Of a stretch of 64,000 nt of DNA, positions 43,162-54,780 are shown in pieces (position 1 is the stretch's first letter; each line of letters opens with the position of its first letter). Location: positions 394,501 to 458,500 of the forward strand of contig NZ_CAMPFU010000002.1 of NCBI RefSeq assembly GCF_946848805.1, in the 5' to 3' direction. The notes beneath the pieces are model-generated. The model ran no database searches and was not told the DNA's origin. It saw only the letters and a list, made by a program, of their open reading frames with translations. This DNA comes from Deinococcus sp. Marseille-Q6407 (GTDB lineage: Bacteria; Deinococcota; Deinococci; Deinococcales; Deinococcaceae). The translations under genes and the position numbers were made by a program.

Positions 43162-43669
43162 ATGCGCCGCCTGCTCCTGCTGTGTCAGCCTCAGCTCCGC
43201 CGAATCCGGCGGCGGTGGCGTCAGCAGCGAAGGCAGGTGCTGGGCGCGCTGCTGGCACTCCTGGCTGCTGGCACTCCTGGCCGTGCTGGGCGGCGCCGCC
43301 TTTCAGCTGCGCAGTGGCGACGGCCTCAGCCCCGAGCTGTACGCGGCGGCGCAGGCCCACCCTCTGGCCGCGGCCGAACATGCTGGCCCGCACCACGGCG
43401 ATCATCAGGGCCAACACAGCGGGCATGACCACGGCGCCCACTGTCCTTTTTGCGTGACCCAGGCGTTCGGGGAGGCGGCCAGCCCCCTTATGTTGCAGCT
43501 GCCGCCCCCGGACCCCCTGCCGGCCGCACCGCTACAGCAGCAGGCGGCTGCCCGCGCCCTGCCGCGCTGCGCCGACGCCCGCGCGCCTCCTCTGGAAAAA
43601 GAACCGACGGCCCAGCTGCCTGCTCTGAGCGACAGCACTCGGCTTTCCGCCCTTTCTTTTTTCCTTTAA
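43162..43669 (+). pseudogene. DUF2946-like His-rich membrane protein gene, frameshifted by a 16-bp tandem duplication
   Basis: ATG 43162 opens a frame reading MRRLLLLCQ...QVLGALLALLA; the second copy of a 16-bp repeat then shifts it, and it runs to about 43428 as nonsense. Removing one copy joins it to the frame LAVLGGAAFQLRSGDGLSPE, a His-rich stretch (GPHHGDHQGQHSGHDHGAHC) and the CPFC motif, ending at 43669: 163 residues with one transmembrane helix. His-rich segment plus CPFC next to ycnI-copC-copD suggests copper binding, as in DUF2946 proteins. The TAA is followed at once by the ycnI Shine-Dalgarno. Confidence 0.65.
43249..43280. repeat. Perfect 16-bp tandem duplication in the DUF2946-like gene
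   Basis: CTGCTGGCACTCCTGG at 43249-43264 and 43265-43280. It lies in the Leu-rich transmembrane-helix coding region. Sixteen bases shift the frame by one. Confidence 0.97.
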
Positions 43670-43679
43670 GGAGCCCACC

Positions 43680-44168
43680 ATGAAACGAACCCTAACCCTT
43701 TTGTCTCTGGCCGTCCTCAGCGCTGGCAGCGCCCTGGCGCACACCAGCTTGCAGGTGCAGTCCGCACCGGCCGGCAGCATCTACCGCGGAGTGCTGCAGG
43801 TGCCACACGGCTGCGGGGCCGCCGCGACCCGCACCGTCCGGGTGCGGATTCCGCAGGAGATGTACGGCGTCAAGCCGATGCCCAAGCCCGGCTGGAGTCT
43901 GAAGACGGTCAGCGATGATCAGGGCGTCCGCGAGATTGTCTGGTCAGGCGGCAACCTGCCCAGCGAGTGGTACGACGAATTCGTCTTTCGCGGCGCTCTG
44001 GATCCTGACCTCAAGCCTGGCACCGCGCTGTATTTCCCCGCTGTGCAGGAATGCCGGGGCAGCCGCGCCGAATGGACCGATACCTCCGGCCACGAGGACG
44101 CCGAGTTCCCGGCTCCCCGGCTGACCGTTACCGCCGCCCCGGCTGCACCGGCCGGGCACCACCACTAA
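43680..44168 (+). CDS. YcnI-family (DUF1775) copper-associated exported protein
   Basis: 162 residues: signal peptide MKRTLTLLSLAVLSAGSALA, mature N-terminus HTSLQVQSAPAGSIYRGVLQVPHGCG. The first mature residue histidine plus a conserved Glu/Trp pattern in YcnI proteins binds copper; the N-terminal His is present. SLKTV, WSGGNLPSEWYDEF and ALYFPAVQEC are family features. The tail ends in GHHH. AAGGAG precedes the ATG. Sits between DUF2946 and copC in a copper-handling run. Confidence 0.88.
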   Translation: MKRTLTLLSLAVLSAGSALAHTSLQVQSAPAGSIYRGVLQVPHGCGAAATRTVRVRIPQEMYGVKPMPKPGWSLKTVSDDQGVREIVWSGGNLPSEWYDEFVFRGALDPDLKPGTALYFPAVQECRGSRAEWTDTSGHEDAEFPAPRLTVTAAPAAPAGHHH

Positions 44169-44180
44169 GGAGAACTGCCG

Positions 44181-44588
44181 ATGCCTTCCCTGAAACGTAC
44201 CCTGGCCCTGCTGGCTGCCCTCGGTCTGCCGCTGGCCGGCGCCCACACTTCCATCACCGGCATGCAGCCGGCCGCGAACAGCGTGGTCAGCGCTCCTGCC
44301 AGCGTCACGCTGCGGTTCGATGAACCGGTCAACCTGCGCTACTCCATCTTCAAGGTGTACCCGCTGCCGGCTGGTCAGAGTGCAGCCGAGCTGACCCGCC
44401 GGGTGATCACGGCGCGCGGTGACGAGGCTGCCCGCGCCGACCGCTATCAGCCGCGCAGCGGTCATTCGCAGGGCGTGACGGTGCCGCTGAAAGCTGGCCT
44501 GAAACCGGGGCAATACGTGATGATGTGGCGCCTGATGTCGGCCGACGGCCATCCGGTCACCGGGCAGTCGGTCTTCCGGGTCCGTTGA
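44181..44588 (+). CDS. copC: CopC-domain periplasmic copper-binding protein
   Basis: 135 residues: signal peptide ending LAGA, mature N-terminus HTSITGMQPAANSVVSAPAS with the amino-terminal His copper ligand, then LRFDEPVNLRYSIFKV and the C-terminal GQYVMMWRLMSADGHPVTG with the second His and Asp ligand region. CopC hands copper to CopD. AAGGAG lies upstream. The stop overlaps the TTG start of copD (TTGA). Confidence 0.9.
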   Translation: MPSLKRTLALLAALGLPLAGAHTSITGMQPAANSVVSAPASVTLRFDEPVNLRYSIFKVYPLPAGQSAAELTRRVITARGDEAARADRYQPRSGHSQGVTVPLKAGLKPGQYVMMWRLMSADGHPVTGQSVFRVR

Positions 44589-45383
44589 CCGCAGCCCTGA
44601 CCCTCCCCGGCCCCGAGCTGGGGCTGGCTTTCGGGCAGGCGCTGGGTTTGGCCCTGCTGCTGGGCGGCACCTTCGCCCGGCGGCACTGGCCGGGTCAGCT
44701 GCCGCTCGGGGTCCCGGCGCTGGGGTTGGCGCTGCTGGCCCTGGGCGGCCTGGGCGCCGCAGCCTGGACCCTGGTACAGTTCGGGGCGCTGACCCCGGCC
44801 GACCTGTGCAGTTACCTGCTGGAGGAGCCGGCCGGCCGCGCCCTGCTGCTGGCCCTGGTTGGCGGCCTGGCCCTGCTGGCAGCCGAAGCGGGCCGCTGGC
44901 GCTGGCCGCTACTGTTGCTTCCGGCCGGGGTGCTGCTCTACGGCCTGGGTGTTCAGGGCCACGCCGCCCTGGGTGGCTTGTCCACCACCGCCATGCAGAT
45001 GCTGCACTTGGCCGCCATGAGCGTGTGGCTGGGCGGGGTGCTGGCCCTGGCGCTGGGACCGGCGCAGCCGCGGGAACAGCTGGACCGCATGACCGTTCCT
45101 GCGCTGCTTTGCCTGTTGCTGCTGGCCTTCACCGGCAGTTACGCCGCGCTGGTGAACGGCGGTAGCCTCGCTACCTTGCTGTCTTCGGCTTATGGCGCAG
45201 TGCTGGCCGGCAAGTTGACCCTGGTGCTGGCCGCCGTCTCGGCCCGCCGGCTGGCTGCGCCAGCGGCTAGCCCGTGCCCTGCCGCCCCGCCCGGCCCTGC
45301 GGCTGGAACTGGCGCTGTTGCTGCTGGCGCTGCTGGTGTCCACCTGGCTGGGCGAGACGGCGCCGCCTGTTCATCTGCACTGA
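44585..45383 (+). pseudogene. copD: copD copper-import membrane protein gene, frameshifted near the 3' end by a 4-bp duplication
   Basis: TTG start overlapping the copC stop. About seven transmembrane helices are encoded in one frame up to KLTLVLAAVSARRL; then GGCTGGCT (45249-45256) shifts the frame and the actual product continues with an Ala/Pro/Gly-rich nonsense tail to 45391. Removing one GGCT gives RRLRQRLARALPPRPALRLE and a last hydrophobic helix LALLLLALLVSTWLG, ending HLH at 45383, 264 residues. MLHLAAMSVWLGGVL carries the family's histidine. Most of the protein is intact, so partial function is possible. Confidence 0.7.
45249..45257. repeat. 4-bp tandem duplication (GGCT) in copD
   Basis: GGCT at 45249-45252 and 45253-45256, followed by G. 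Four-base doublets are common by chance; this one matters because its removal restores the C-terminal helix and natural stop. Confidence 0.7.
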
Positions 45384-45398
45384 CATTCTGACGCTCAG

Positions 45399-45430
45399 CC
45401 CCCGGCCAGACACCGGGGGGGCACTTTTTT
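45399..45430 (+). terminator. Terminator of the copper-type operon
   Basis: CCCCCGG (45399-45405) pairs with CCGGGGG (45413-45419), followed by GGCAC and six T residues. It begins 16 nt after the restored copD stop. Confidence 0.85.
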
Positions 45431-45435
45431 ACTCT

Positions 45436-45455
45436 CAAGTGAAACTATACACTTG
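45436..45455. promoter_or_regulatory. Palindrome CAAGTG-N8-CACTTG upstream of lysC
   Basis: Perfect 6-bp arms around AAACTATA, in an AT-rich stretch about 50 bp upstream of the lysC -10 (TACAAT, 45505-45510). Operator-like; the regulator is unknown. Confidence 0.4.
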
Positions 45456-45504
45456 GTAAGCTATAAAACCTTTTTTTCACAAGTCTTTCCTGCCTTGCCT
45501 CCCG

Positions 45505-45510
45505 TACAAT
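45505..45510 (+). promoter_or_regulatory. -10 element (TACAAT) of leaderless lysC promoter
   Basis: TACAAT with 7 nt to ATG 45518. A leaderless mRNA leaves no room for a lysine riboswitch, and none is seen. Confidence 0.65.
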
Positions 45511-45517
45511 AGCCGGC

Positions 45518-46924
45518 ATGTCTCACTCGCTGCTGGTCATGAAATTTGGTGGCACCAACATGCAGGACGCCGCCGCTATTCGTCACTCCGCCTCGCTGGT
45601 GGCCCGCTCGGTGACGCGGGGGGCGCGGGTGGTGGTGGTGGTCTCGGCCATGGCCGGGGTGACCAACTCGCTGCTGAGCATCGCGGACGCCGCCGAAACC
45701 GGCGACATTGCTGCTGCCAACGACGCTCTGGCCGAAATCCGTCACCGCCATATGGCCGCCGCCGGCGAGCTGGGTGGCCGGCCTGACAGCGCCACCGTCC
45801 GTGAACTGCGTGAACTGCTCGAAACGCTGCGGCAGGCCATCTACGGGGTCTATCTGCTGCGCGAACTCAGCCCCCGCTCGCGCGACCTGATCGTGGCTTT
45901 TGGCGAGCGCCTCAGTGCTCCGCTGATGGACCTGGCCCTGACCGGCCTGGACCTGCGTTCGCACCACCTGACTGGCGGTGCTGCCGGCATTCTGACCGAC
46001 CGGCATTTCGGCGGAGCCCGCCCGCTGCCGGGCAGTGCCGAGCGCATCCGAGACCGCCTGGGCGGGCTGCTGGACGCCGGCGTGACCCCGGTGGTCTCGG
46101 GCTTTATGGGCGAAACCGAGGGCGGCTCGGTGACCACCCTGGGCCGCGGCGGCACCGACTACAGCGCCACCATCCTGGCCGAAGCCCTGCGCGCCGATGA
46201 GGTCTGGGCCTGGAAAGACGTGGACGGCGTCATGACCGCCGACCCCCGGGTGGTGCCCGACGCCCAGAACATCGCGGTGCTCAGCTACGGTGAGGTGATG
46301 GAGCTGGCCTATTTCGGGGCCAAGGTGCTGCACCCGCTGGCGGTGACCCCTTTGCAGGACAGCGGCATTCCCCTGCGGGTCAAGAGCGCCGCCGACCCCG
46401 ATTTCCCCGGCACGCTGGTGCAGCGTGAACCCGGCAACGTGCCGGGGCACCCGGTCAAGGCAGTCACCGCCATCCGCAATGTCAGCCTGATCAACGTGAC
46501 CGGCGCCGGGGTGCTGGGCGTGCCGGAGGTGGTGTCTAGCCTGTTCGGCGCCATCGCCCGCGAGAACATCACCCTCTTGATGGTGTCGCAGAGCAGCTCG
46601 ATGAGCAACGTCTCGCTGGCGATCCCGGAAGCCGACGCCGGCCGGGCGATGGAAGCGCTGCAGCTTTCGGCCAGCGGTGACCTTTCCTTTGACCAGCAGA
46701 CCGGCAAGGCGGTACTGGCCATCGTGGGCGGCGGCATGCGCGGGCAGCGGGGCGTCTCGGCGCGGATGTTCACGGCGCTGGCCGAGGCCGAGACCAACAT
46801 CCTGATGATTTCGCAGGGTTCCAGCGAGCTGAACGTGTCGGTCGCGATTGAGAATGACGAGGTGGACCGCGCCACCCGCGCCGTTCACGCCGCCTTCGGG
46901 CTGGGCGCGGCCGCCGGAGCCTAA
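45518..46924 (+). CDS. lysC: Aspartate kinase
   Basis: 468 residues. Kinase domain begins [14 protein letters not shown], with [30 protein letters not shown] (quoted in part as GRGGTDYSA) near residue 208 and [17 protein letters not shown]. Two C-terminal ACT domains follow (from about residues 325 and 400). It makes aspartyl-phosphate for lysine/DAP, threonine and methionine; the ACT domains allow feedback inhibition. Length is that of the longer monofunctional class rather than the internally started type. Monocistronic, convergent with the DsbA-like gene. Confidence 0.95.
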   Translation: MSHSLLVMKFGGTNMQDAAAIRHSASLVARSVTRGARVVVVVSAMAGVTNSLLSIADAAETGDIAAANDALAEIRHRHMAAAGELGGRPDSATVRELRELLETLRQAIYGVYLLRELSPRSRDLIVAFGERLSAPLMDLALTGLDLRSHHLTGGAAGILTDRHFGGARPLPGSAERIRDRLGGLLDAGVTPVVSGFMGETEGGSVTTLGRGGTDYSATILAEALRADEVWAWKDVDGVMTADPRVVPDAQNIAVLSYGEVMELAYFGAKVLHPLAVTPLQDSGIPLRVKSAADPDFPGTLVQREPGNVPGHPVKAVTAIRNVSLINVTGAGVLGVPEVVSSLFGAIARENITLLMVSQSSSMSNVSLAIPEADAGRAMEALQLSASGDLSFDQQTGKAVLAIVGGGMRGQRGVSARMFTALAEAETNILMISQGSSELNVSVAIENDEVDRATRAVHAAFGLGAAAGA

Positions 46925-46940
46925 GCGGCGGCCTGCCGCC

Positions 46941-47957
46941 CTAGCGCAGGGTCTTGAGGCGCTGCTCAGTCACGTTGGCAGCGCCGGGTCCGGCCTCGGT
47001 CACGGCCCGGATGGCCCGGATTTCCGAAGCGTCATTGTAATTGCCCAGCTTGATGCCGTTCAGGTACACCGAGGGTGTGCCGGTCACGTTCAGGCTGCGC
47101 TGCAGCCGGTCGGCGCCTGCCATGATCTGCCGGCTGTGGTCCTGGCCCAGGCAGCGGTCCAGCGGCTCTGGGGCGGCCCCGGCGCCCAGCGCATAGTCAC
47201 GGAAGCTACGGCGGGCCTCAGGGTCCGTCTGCCGGGTCCAGGTGTCAAAGCCTTCATTCAGCCGGTCCGAGAACTCCCAGAAGCGGCCCTGCTCGGCGGC
47301 GCACTCGGAGGCCTGCGCGGCCGGCAGCGCCAGCGGGTGAAACGACAGCGGGAAGTGGTGGTAGTTCAGCTGGTAAACCCCCGGCTTGCTGCGCCACTCG
47401 GCCATGCTGACGCTGTTCCACAGCTGATGGCAGTAGGGGCACTGGAAATCGCTGACCAAATCCAGCCGGGCCGGGGCGTTGCCTTGCCCCAGGGACGCGC
47501 TCTCTTTCGGGAAAGCGCTCTGCGGGTACACCTTCAGCGCGGTGTAGGCCTGCCAGCCGTCCTGACGCAGCCGCACATTCGCCACGCTGCCGCCGCTCTG
47601 GTCCACTTCCTCAAAGAGCCGGGTCGCCGCCTGCTGCTGAAAGCCGGGGTCGTCCAGCACCTTTTTCAGATCCGGCACTGCCGTTTCCGGCGCACCCCAG
47701 GCCGACAGAATGGCCCGCGCCACCCCGTCGGTGTCGCTGCGGGGCGCCGTGACATATACCCCGATGACCCGCTGCCCGATGCGGTCAAGTTCGATGCGGG
47801 TCTGGCCGCGCGTCAGCAGGTCGCCCTGGGCCTGAAAGCCCTTCAGCAGCGGCTGCGCGGCAGTGGCCTGCGGCGTGTGCCAGAGCTGGGCTTGGGCGCC
47901 GCCGCCGGCCAGCAGCGCAGCCAGCAGCGATGGCAGAAATGGAAGTCTGAACCTCAT
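46941..47957 (-). CDS. Secreted DsbA-like thioredoxin-fold protein
   Basis: 338 residues: signal peptide MRFRLPFLPSLLAALLAGGG, an N-terminal region of about 130 residues of unknown type, then a DsbA-like thioredoxin domain with CPYC in SDFQCPYCHQLW and the cis-proline in TGTPSVYLNGIKLG. An extra cysteine pair (SECAAEQ and LDRCLGQ) lies in the helical insert. It likely oxidises or isomerises disulphides outside the membrane. TAGACT (on the minus strand) is 7 nt before ATG 47957. Upstream in-frame codons to 48020 are not used. Confidence 0.88.
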   Translation of the reverse strand: MRFRLPFLPSLLAALLAGGGAQAQLWHTPQATAAQPLLKGFQAQGDLLTRGQTRIELDRIGQRVIGVYVTAPRSDTDGVARAILSAWGAPETAVPDLKKVLDDPGFQQQAATRLFEEVDQSGGSVANVRLRQDGWQAYTALKVYPQSAFPKESASLGQGNAPARLDLVSDFQCPYCHQLWNSVSMAEWRSKPGVYQLNYHHFPLSFHPLALPAAQASECAAEQGRFWEFSDRLNEGFDTWTRQTDPEARRSFRDYALGAGAAPEPLDRCLGQDHSRQIMAGADRLQRSLNVTGTPSVYLNGIKLGNYNDASEIRAIRAVTEAGPGAANVTEQRLKTLR

Positions 47958-48007
47958 GGCTCCCAGTCTAGCGGCCCCGCCCCCGGGACCGGGCCACAGC
48001 TGCAGGC

Positions 48008-48190
48008 ACAGCAAAAGCACCTGCCCCAGGTGGAGGGCAGGTGCTCGTAGGCAGGTCAGCCGGGCCGCCAGACAGGGGCCATTGAACCGGGTTCCCTCCG
48101 GTTCTGTGGGTCAGCGTACTGACCACAACTGAGAGGTAATGTTGAGCGCCGGGTTGTCCTGTGCCCTGAATTCCAGCCTGTTCCTCTGAC
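48008..48190 (-). ncRNA. Candidate non-coding RNA between ileS and the DsbA-like gene
   Basis: No coding frame is convincing here, yet the segment has its own promoter-like pair (TTGTAA-16-TATCCT) just after the ileS terminator and its own hairpin terminator just before the DsbA-like promoter, so a transcript of about 180 nt is expected. It can fold: GUCAG at the predicted 5' end pairs with CUGAC near the 3' end; internal hairpins are GGTCAG/CTGACC (48109-48124) and GAACCGG/CCGGTTC (48084-48104). Size and closing stem recall 6S RNA, but I cannot confirm any family. Confidence 0.4.
48012..48045 (-). terminator. Hairpin terminator of the candidate ncRNA
   Basis: AGCACCTGCC (48016-48025) and GGCAGGTGCT (48036-48045), a perfect 10-bp stem; on the minus strand TTTTGC follows. 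It lies about 40 bp upstream of the DsbA-like promoter, so something must be transcribed into it. Confidence 0.65.
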
Positions 48191-48196
48191 AGTTAC

Positions 48197-48224
48197 AGGA
48201 TAAAAGTCCTTATAAGCTTTACAA
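48197..48224 (-). promoter_or_regulatory. Promoter of the candidate ncRNA
   Basis: On the minus strand TTGTAA (48224-48219), a 16-nt spacer, then TATCCT (48202-48197). One of the few -35/-10 pairs in the window with a recognisable -35. Confidence 0.45.
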
Positions 48225-48236
48225 GTTGGCCAATAC

Positions 48237-48264
48237 AAAAAGCGGCCCTCCTAGGGAGCCGCTT
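48237..48264 (-). terminator. Terminator of ileS
   Basis: On the minus strand GCGGCTCC, CTAG-type loop, GGAGGGCCGC, then TTTTTG. It starts about 22 nt after the ileS stop. Confidence 0.85.
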
Positions 48265-48285
48265 CTGCTGAGTTGGGGAAAAGCC

Positions 48286-51537
<3,252 letters not shown>

Positions 51538-51545
51538 GGGGAAGG

Positions 51546-51850
51546 CTCCTTTCGCGGCAGGGGAGAAGCGTTGGGGCGTCCTCTGCAGGGGCGCGGTACC
51601 ACCCAACTTCGCTTTTTTCTGCCTCCAGGCGGGGCGCAGAAAAAGAGCCTTCGTTGCAGCCCTCTGACAGGGGGCGTCCGGGTGGGTCTAGTCTCCGGGG
51701 GCCCTTCTTGCCAGGTCCGGATTTCTTCCACCGGCGCGGGAGGGGATGGTTCGGGGGTCCGCGCCGCAGCGCCGGGCTCACACCGTCCCCGGCTCGCTGC
51801 GCTGCGGCGATCTTGCGGTCCCTACTGGCCTCACGGTCGCCTTGATTTGC
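51546..51850 (-). promoter_or_regulatory. T-box leader of ileS
   Basis: On the minus strand the conserved T-box core TGGGTGGTACCGCG lies at 51605-51592. It is framed by an antiterminator-type stem: GTTGGG upstream and CCCAAC (about 51572-51577) downstream, with the TGGT bulge that pairs with uncharged tRNA. Upstream are AGTA and GGTGTGAGCC elements of Stem I and a perfect 10-bp stem GCCGCAGCGC/GCGCTGCGGC. An ATC triplet (51811-51809) lies in a bulge, but I cannot confirm it as the specifier. No T-run precedes ileS, and CTCC can pair with the GGAG of the Shine-Dalgarno, suggesting translational control. Confidence 0.85.
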
Positions 51851-51929
51851 CGTCCACTCTAGCAGAAGCTCTGACCCTTGGGCGGTGAGCAGCGTGCCTC
51901 AGGGTGTGTTTGCCCCGGCCTCCGGGGAG

Positions 51930-51935
51930 TAAACT
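51930..51935 (+). promoter_or_regulatory. -10 element (TAAACT) of the tal-rho operon
   Basis: TAAACT about 50 nt before the tal ATG. Unlike most genes here, tal has a leader and a Shine-Dalgarno (AAGGAG). Confidence 0.45.
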
Positions 51936-51985
51936 AAAACCAGACCCAAACTTCCCCCCGACAACCCGTCAGCAAGGAGAACTGC

Positions 51986-52651
51986 ATGAAATTTTTCATC
52001 GATACCGCCATCATGGACGAAATCCGCGAAATCAACAGCTGGGGCGTGCTCAGCGGCGTCACCACCAACCCCAGCCTGATCGTCAAGTCCGGCCGCGACT
52101 TCCGCGAAGTGGTCAGCGAAATCGCTGAACTGGTGGGCGGCGCCATCTCGGCCGAAGTGACCGGCGAAACCGCCGAAGAGATGATCAGCGAGGGCCGTGA
52201 TATCGGTACCTGGTCCGAGCACATCGTGGTCAAGCTGCCGCTGACCCCCGCCGGACTGCAGGCCTGCCGCACCCTGACGGACGAAGGCATCAAGACCAAC
52301 GTGACCCTGTGCTTCAGCGTGCCGCAGGCCCTACTGGCCGCCCGCGCCGGCGCCACCTATGTCAGCCCCTTCGCGGGCCGGGTGGATGACATCGGCTGGG
52401 ACGGCATCGAGCTGATCCGCCAGATCAAGGAAGCCTACGTGCTGGGTGACATCGACACTCAGGTGCTGGCCGCTTCTATTCGCCACCCGCAGCACGTGGT
52501 GCAGTCGGCCCTGGCCGGCGCCGACGTGGCCACCATTCCTTACAAGGTGTTCAAGCAGATGGTGCAGCACCCGCTGACCGACGCGGGCATCGCTGGCTTC
52601 ATGAAGGACTGGGCCACCCTGGGCACCCGGCAGGAGAAGCAGGCGGAATGA
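51986..52651 (+). CDS. tal: Transaldolase (fructose-6-phosphate aldolase/TalC type)
   Basis: 221 residues, the short subfamily. [33 protein letters not shown] (about 26-42), [12 protein letters not shown] with the Schiff-base lysine (about 87), and [13 protein letters not shown]. It transfers a dihydroxyacetone unit in the non-oxidative pentose phosphate pathway, or cleaves fructose-6-P. Stop overlaps the rho start (ATGA). Confidence 0.93.
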   Translation: MKFFIDTAIMDEIREINSWGVLSGVTTNPSLIVKSGRDFREVVSEIAELVGGAISAEVTGETAEEMISEGRDIGTWSEHIVVKLPLTPAGLQACRTLTDEGIKTNVTLCFSVPQALLAARAGATYVSPFAGRVDDIGWDGIELIRQIKEAYVLGDIDTQVLAASIRHPQHVVQSALAGADVATIPYKVFKQMVQHPLTDAGIAGFMKDWATLGTRQEKQAE

Positions 52652-53910
52652 GCCTGACCTTTCAGAGCCTGCGCGAAAAGATTCTGCCGGAGCTGCACCT
52701 GCTGGCCGCGCAGGCCGGCATTCAGGACTACCGCAAGCTGAAAAAAGACGACCTGATCCTGCGGCTGCTGGAAGCCCAGGCTGATCAGGGCGGGCAGCAG
52801 CTGGCCGAGGGCTACCTGATCGTGGCCGAGGACGGCTACGGCTTTCTGCAGACCGACCTGCTGGACGCCGGCAGCCGGGTGGCGCTGGTCACCTCCGGCC
52901 TGATCCGCGACTTTGCGCTGCGGACCGGTGACCAGGTGATCGGCCTCTCGCGTCCGCCGCGCGATACCGAGCGTTACCCCACCCTGCTGAACGTGCAGGC
53001 GGTCAACGGCGTGGACCCAGAAACGGCCCGCAGCCGCCCCCGCTTCGACGACCTGACCCCCACCTTCCCCGACCGGCAGCTGGTGCTGGAAGACCCCGGC
53101 ATGGACGACGGTATCTCGCTGCGGGTGGTGGACCTGCTGGTGCCGATCGGCCGCGGGCAGCGCGCCCTGATCGTGGCGCCGCCCAAGGCCGGGAAAACCA
53201 CCCTGATGAAGAAGATCGCCAACTCCATCGTGAAGAACTATCCGGATATTCACGTGATGGTGCTGCTGGTAGACGAACGCCCCGAGGAAGTGACCGATTT
53301 CCGCGAGAGCGTGGCCGGCGCCGAGGTGATCGCTTCCACCTTCGACGAGCCGCCGCAGCGCCACGTGCGGGTGGCCGAGTTTGTCCATGAGCGGGCGCGC
53401 CGCATCGTGGAAGAGGGCGGGCACGTGGTGATCCTGCTGGACTCCATCACCCGCCTGGCCCGCGCCAATAACCTGGTCACGCCGCCCACCGGCCGGACCC
53501 TCTCAGGGGGGCTGGATTCTAACGCACTGCACTGGCCCAAGAAGTTCCTGGGCGCCGCCCGCAACACCCGCGAGGGCGGCAGCCTGACCATCCTGGCCAC
53601 CGCGCTGGTGGAAACTGGCTCGCGCATGGACGACGTGATCTTCGAGGAATTCAAGGGCACCGGCAACGCCGAACTGGTGCTCAGCCGCCGGCTGGAAGAA
53701 CGCCGTATCTTCCCGGCGCTGGACATTCTCAAGTCTGGCACCCGCCGCGAGGAACTGCTGCTGGACCAGCCTGTGCTGGACAAGATCTGGCTGCTGCGCA
53801 AGGTGATCAGCGACATGGACCCCGCCGACGCGATGGAAATGCTCACCGCCCGGATGGGAAAGACCGCCAACAACGCCGAATTCCTCCAGCAGCTGACCGG
53901 ACGTGGCTAG
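52648..53910 (+). CDS. rho: Transcription termination factor Rho
   Basis: 420 residues. N-terminal helical domain and RNA-binding cold-shock domain ([16 protein letters not shown], about 52-67), then the ATPase with Walker [17 protein letters not shown] (about 176-191), Walker [18 protein letters not shown] and the Q/R-loop region. It lacks the long N-terminal insert of some actinobacterial Rho proteins. It overlaps tal upstream and the hydrolase downstream. No autoregulatory element is evident. Confidence 0.96.
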   Translation: MSLTFQSLREKILPELHLLAAQAGIQDYRKLKKDDLILRLLEAQADQGGQQLAEGYLIVAEDGYGFLQTDLLDAGSRVALVTSGLIRDFALRTGDQVIGLSRPPRDTERYPTLLNVQAVNGVDPETARSRPRFDDLTPTFPDRQLVLEDPGMDDGISLRVVDLLVPIGRGQRALIVAPPKAGKTTLMKKIANSIVKNYPDIHVMVLLVDERPEEVTDFRESVAGAEVIASTFDEPPQRHVRVAEFVHERARRIVEEGGHVVILLDSITRLARANNLVTPPTGRTLSGGLDSNALHWPKKFLGAARNTREGGSLTILATALVETGSRMDDVIFEEFKGTGNAELVLSRRLEERRIFPALDILKSGTRREELLLDQPVLDKIWLLRKVISDMDPADAMEMLTARMGKTANNAEFLQQLTGRG

Positions 53911-54664
53911 ACCCCGGCTGCCGGCTTTCGAGCCCCGCTACTGCTCGTTCGAGAGTGGCGGCGGGCTGCTGCACTGGCGTGAATACGGCAGCGGGCCGCC
54001 GCTGGTGCTGGTGCACGGACTGAGCGGGTCGCGGCACTGGTGGCGCAGCAACTTGCCGGCCTTCTCGGCCCATTTCCGGGTGTATGTGATCGAGCTGACC
54101 GGGTTCGGCTCGGCCTGGCGGCACCGGTCGCTGGGGGTAGAAGGCTCCGCCGACCTGATCGGTGCCTGGCTGGAAGCTCAGAACCTGCAGGACGTGACCC
54201 TGGTGGGGCACTCAATGGGCGGGCAGATTTCCACCATCGTGGCCTCACGGCACCCGGAACGGCTGCGGGCCCTGATTCTGGCCTGCGCTTCAGGTCTGCT
54301 GGACACCGACCTGTTCCGCGCCGCCCTGAACCTGCCGCGCGCCGCCGTGACCGGGCGGGTCAGCTTCCTGCCCACCATTCTGTTCGACTCGCTGCGGGCC
54401 GGACCGCTGAATCTGGTGCGTTCCACCCGCGACCTGCTGGGGCACCCCACCCGCGAGATGCTGCCGGCCATTCAGCTGCCTACCCTGGTGATCTGGGGCG
54501 AGCGCGACGCACTGGTGCCGCCTGACTTGGGCCGCGCCCTGGCAGATGCCCTGCCCAACGGCCACTATGTAGAAATTCCCCACGCCGGGCACGTGGTGAT
54601 GGTGGACGCCCCCGACCGCTTTAACCGTGAAGTACTGAAGTTCCTGAGCAGTCTGGACCGCTAA
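53903..54664 (+). CDS. Alpha/beta hydrolase
   Basis: 253 residues, GTG start overlapping the rho stop by 8 nt. LVLVHGLSGSRHWWRSNL gives the oxyanion HG, the nucleophile elbow is VGHSMGG (Ser about 102), the acid is in WGERDALVPP and the histidine in PHAGHVVMVD. A standard single-domain lipase/esterase/epoxide-hydrolase-like fold with no signal peptide; substrate unknown. Probably expressed from the tal-rho transcript and ended by the following terminator. Confidence 0.88.
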   Translation: MARPRLPAFEPRYCSFESGGGLLHWREYGSGPPLVLVHGLSGSRHWWRSNLPAFSAHFRVYVIELTGFGSAWRHRSLGVEGSADLIGAWLEAQNLQDVTLVGHSMGGQISTIVASRHPERLRALILACASGLLDTDLFRAALNLPRAAVTGRVSFLPTILFDSLRAGPLNLVRSTRDLLGHPTREMLPAIQLPTLVIWGERDALVPPDLGRALADALPNGHYVEIPHAGHVVMVDAPDRFNREVLKFLSSLDR

Positions 54665-54686
54665 AGTACAGCTTCCCTGAAAACGA

Positions 54687-54710
54687 GAGCCCCGACAAGG
54701 GGCCTTTTTT
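54687..54710 (+). terminator. Terminator of the tal-rho-hydrolase operon
   Basis: GCCCC (54689-54693), GACAA loop, GGGGC (54699-54703), then C and six T residues. An AT-rich segment (54720-54765) follows, separating the convergent epimerase gene. Confidence 0.88.
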
Positions 54711-54780
54711 CATGCTCGAGATTAGTTTGCGAATTATAAAATAAAGATAATAGAAAAAACAAACCAGCGGAAAAAGCGCC

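Noticed and set aside
47880..47930. Repeated GCCAGCAGCG words as another tandem duplication
   Set aside because: They code for an Ala/Leu-rich signal peptide and differ between copies; codon bias explains them.
48050..48130. tRNA gene on the minus strand (GGTTCAAT word)
   Set aside because: The T-arm, acceptor and anticodon stems cannot be formed around the word; only separate hairpins are present.
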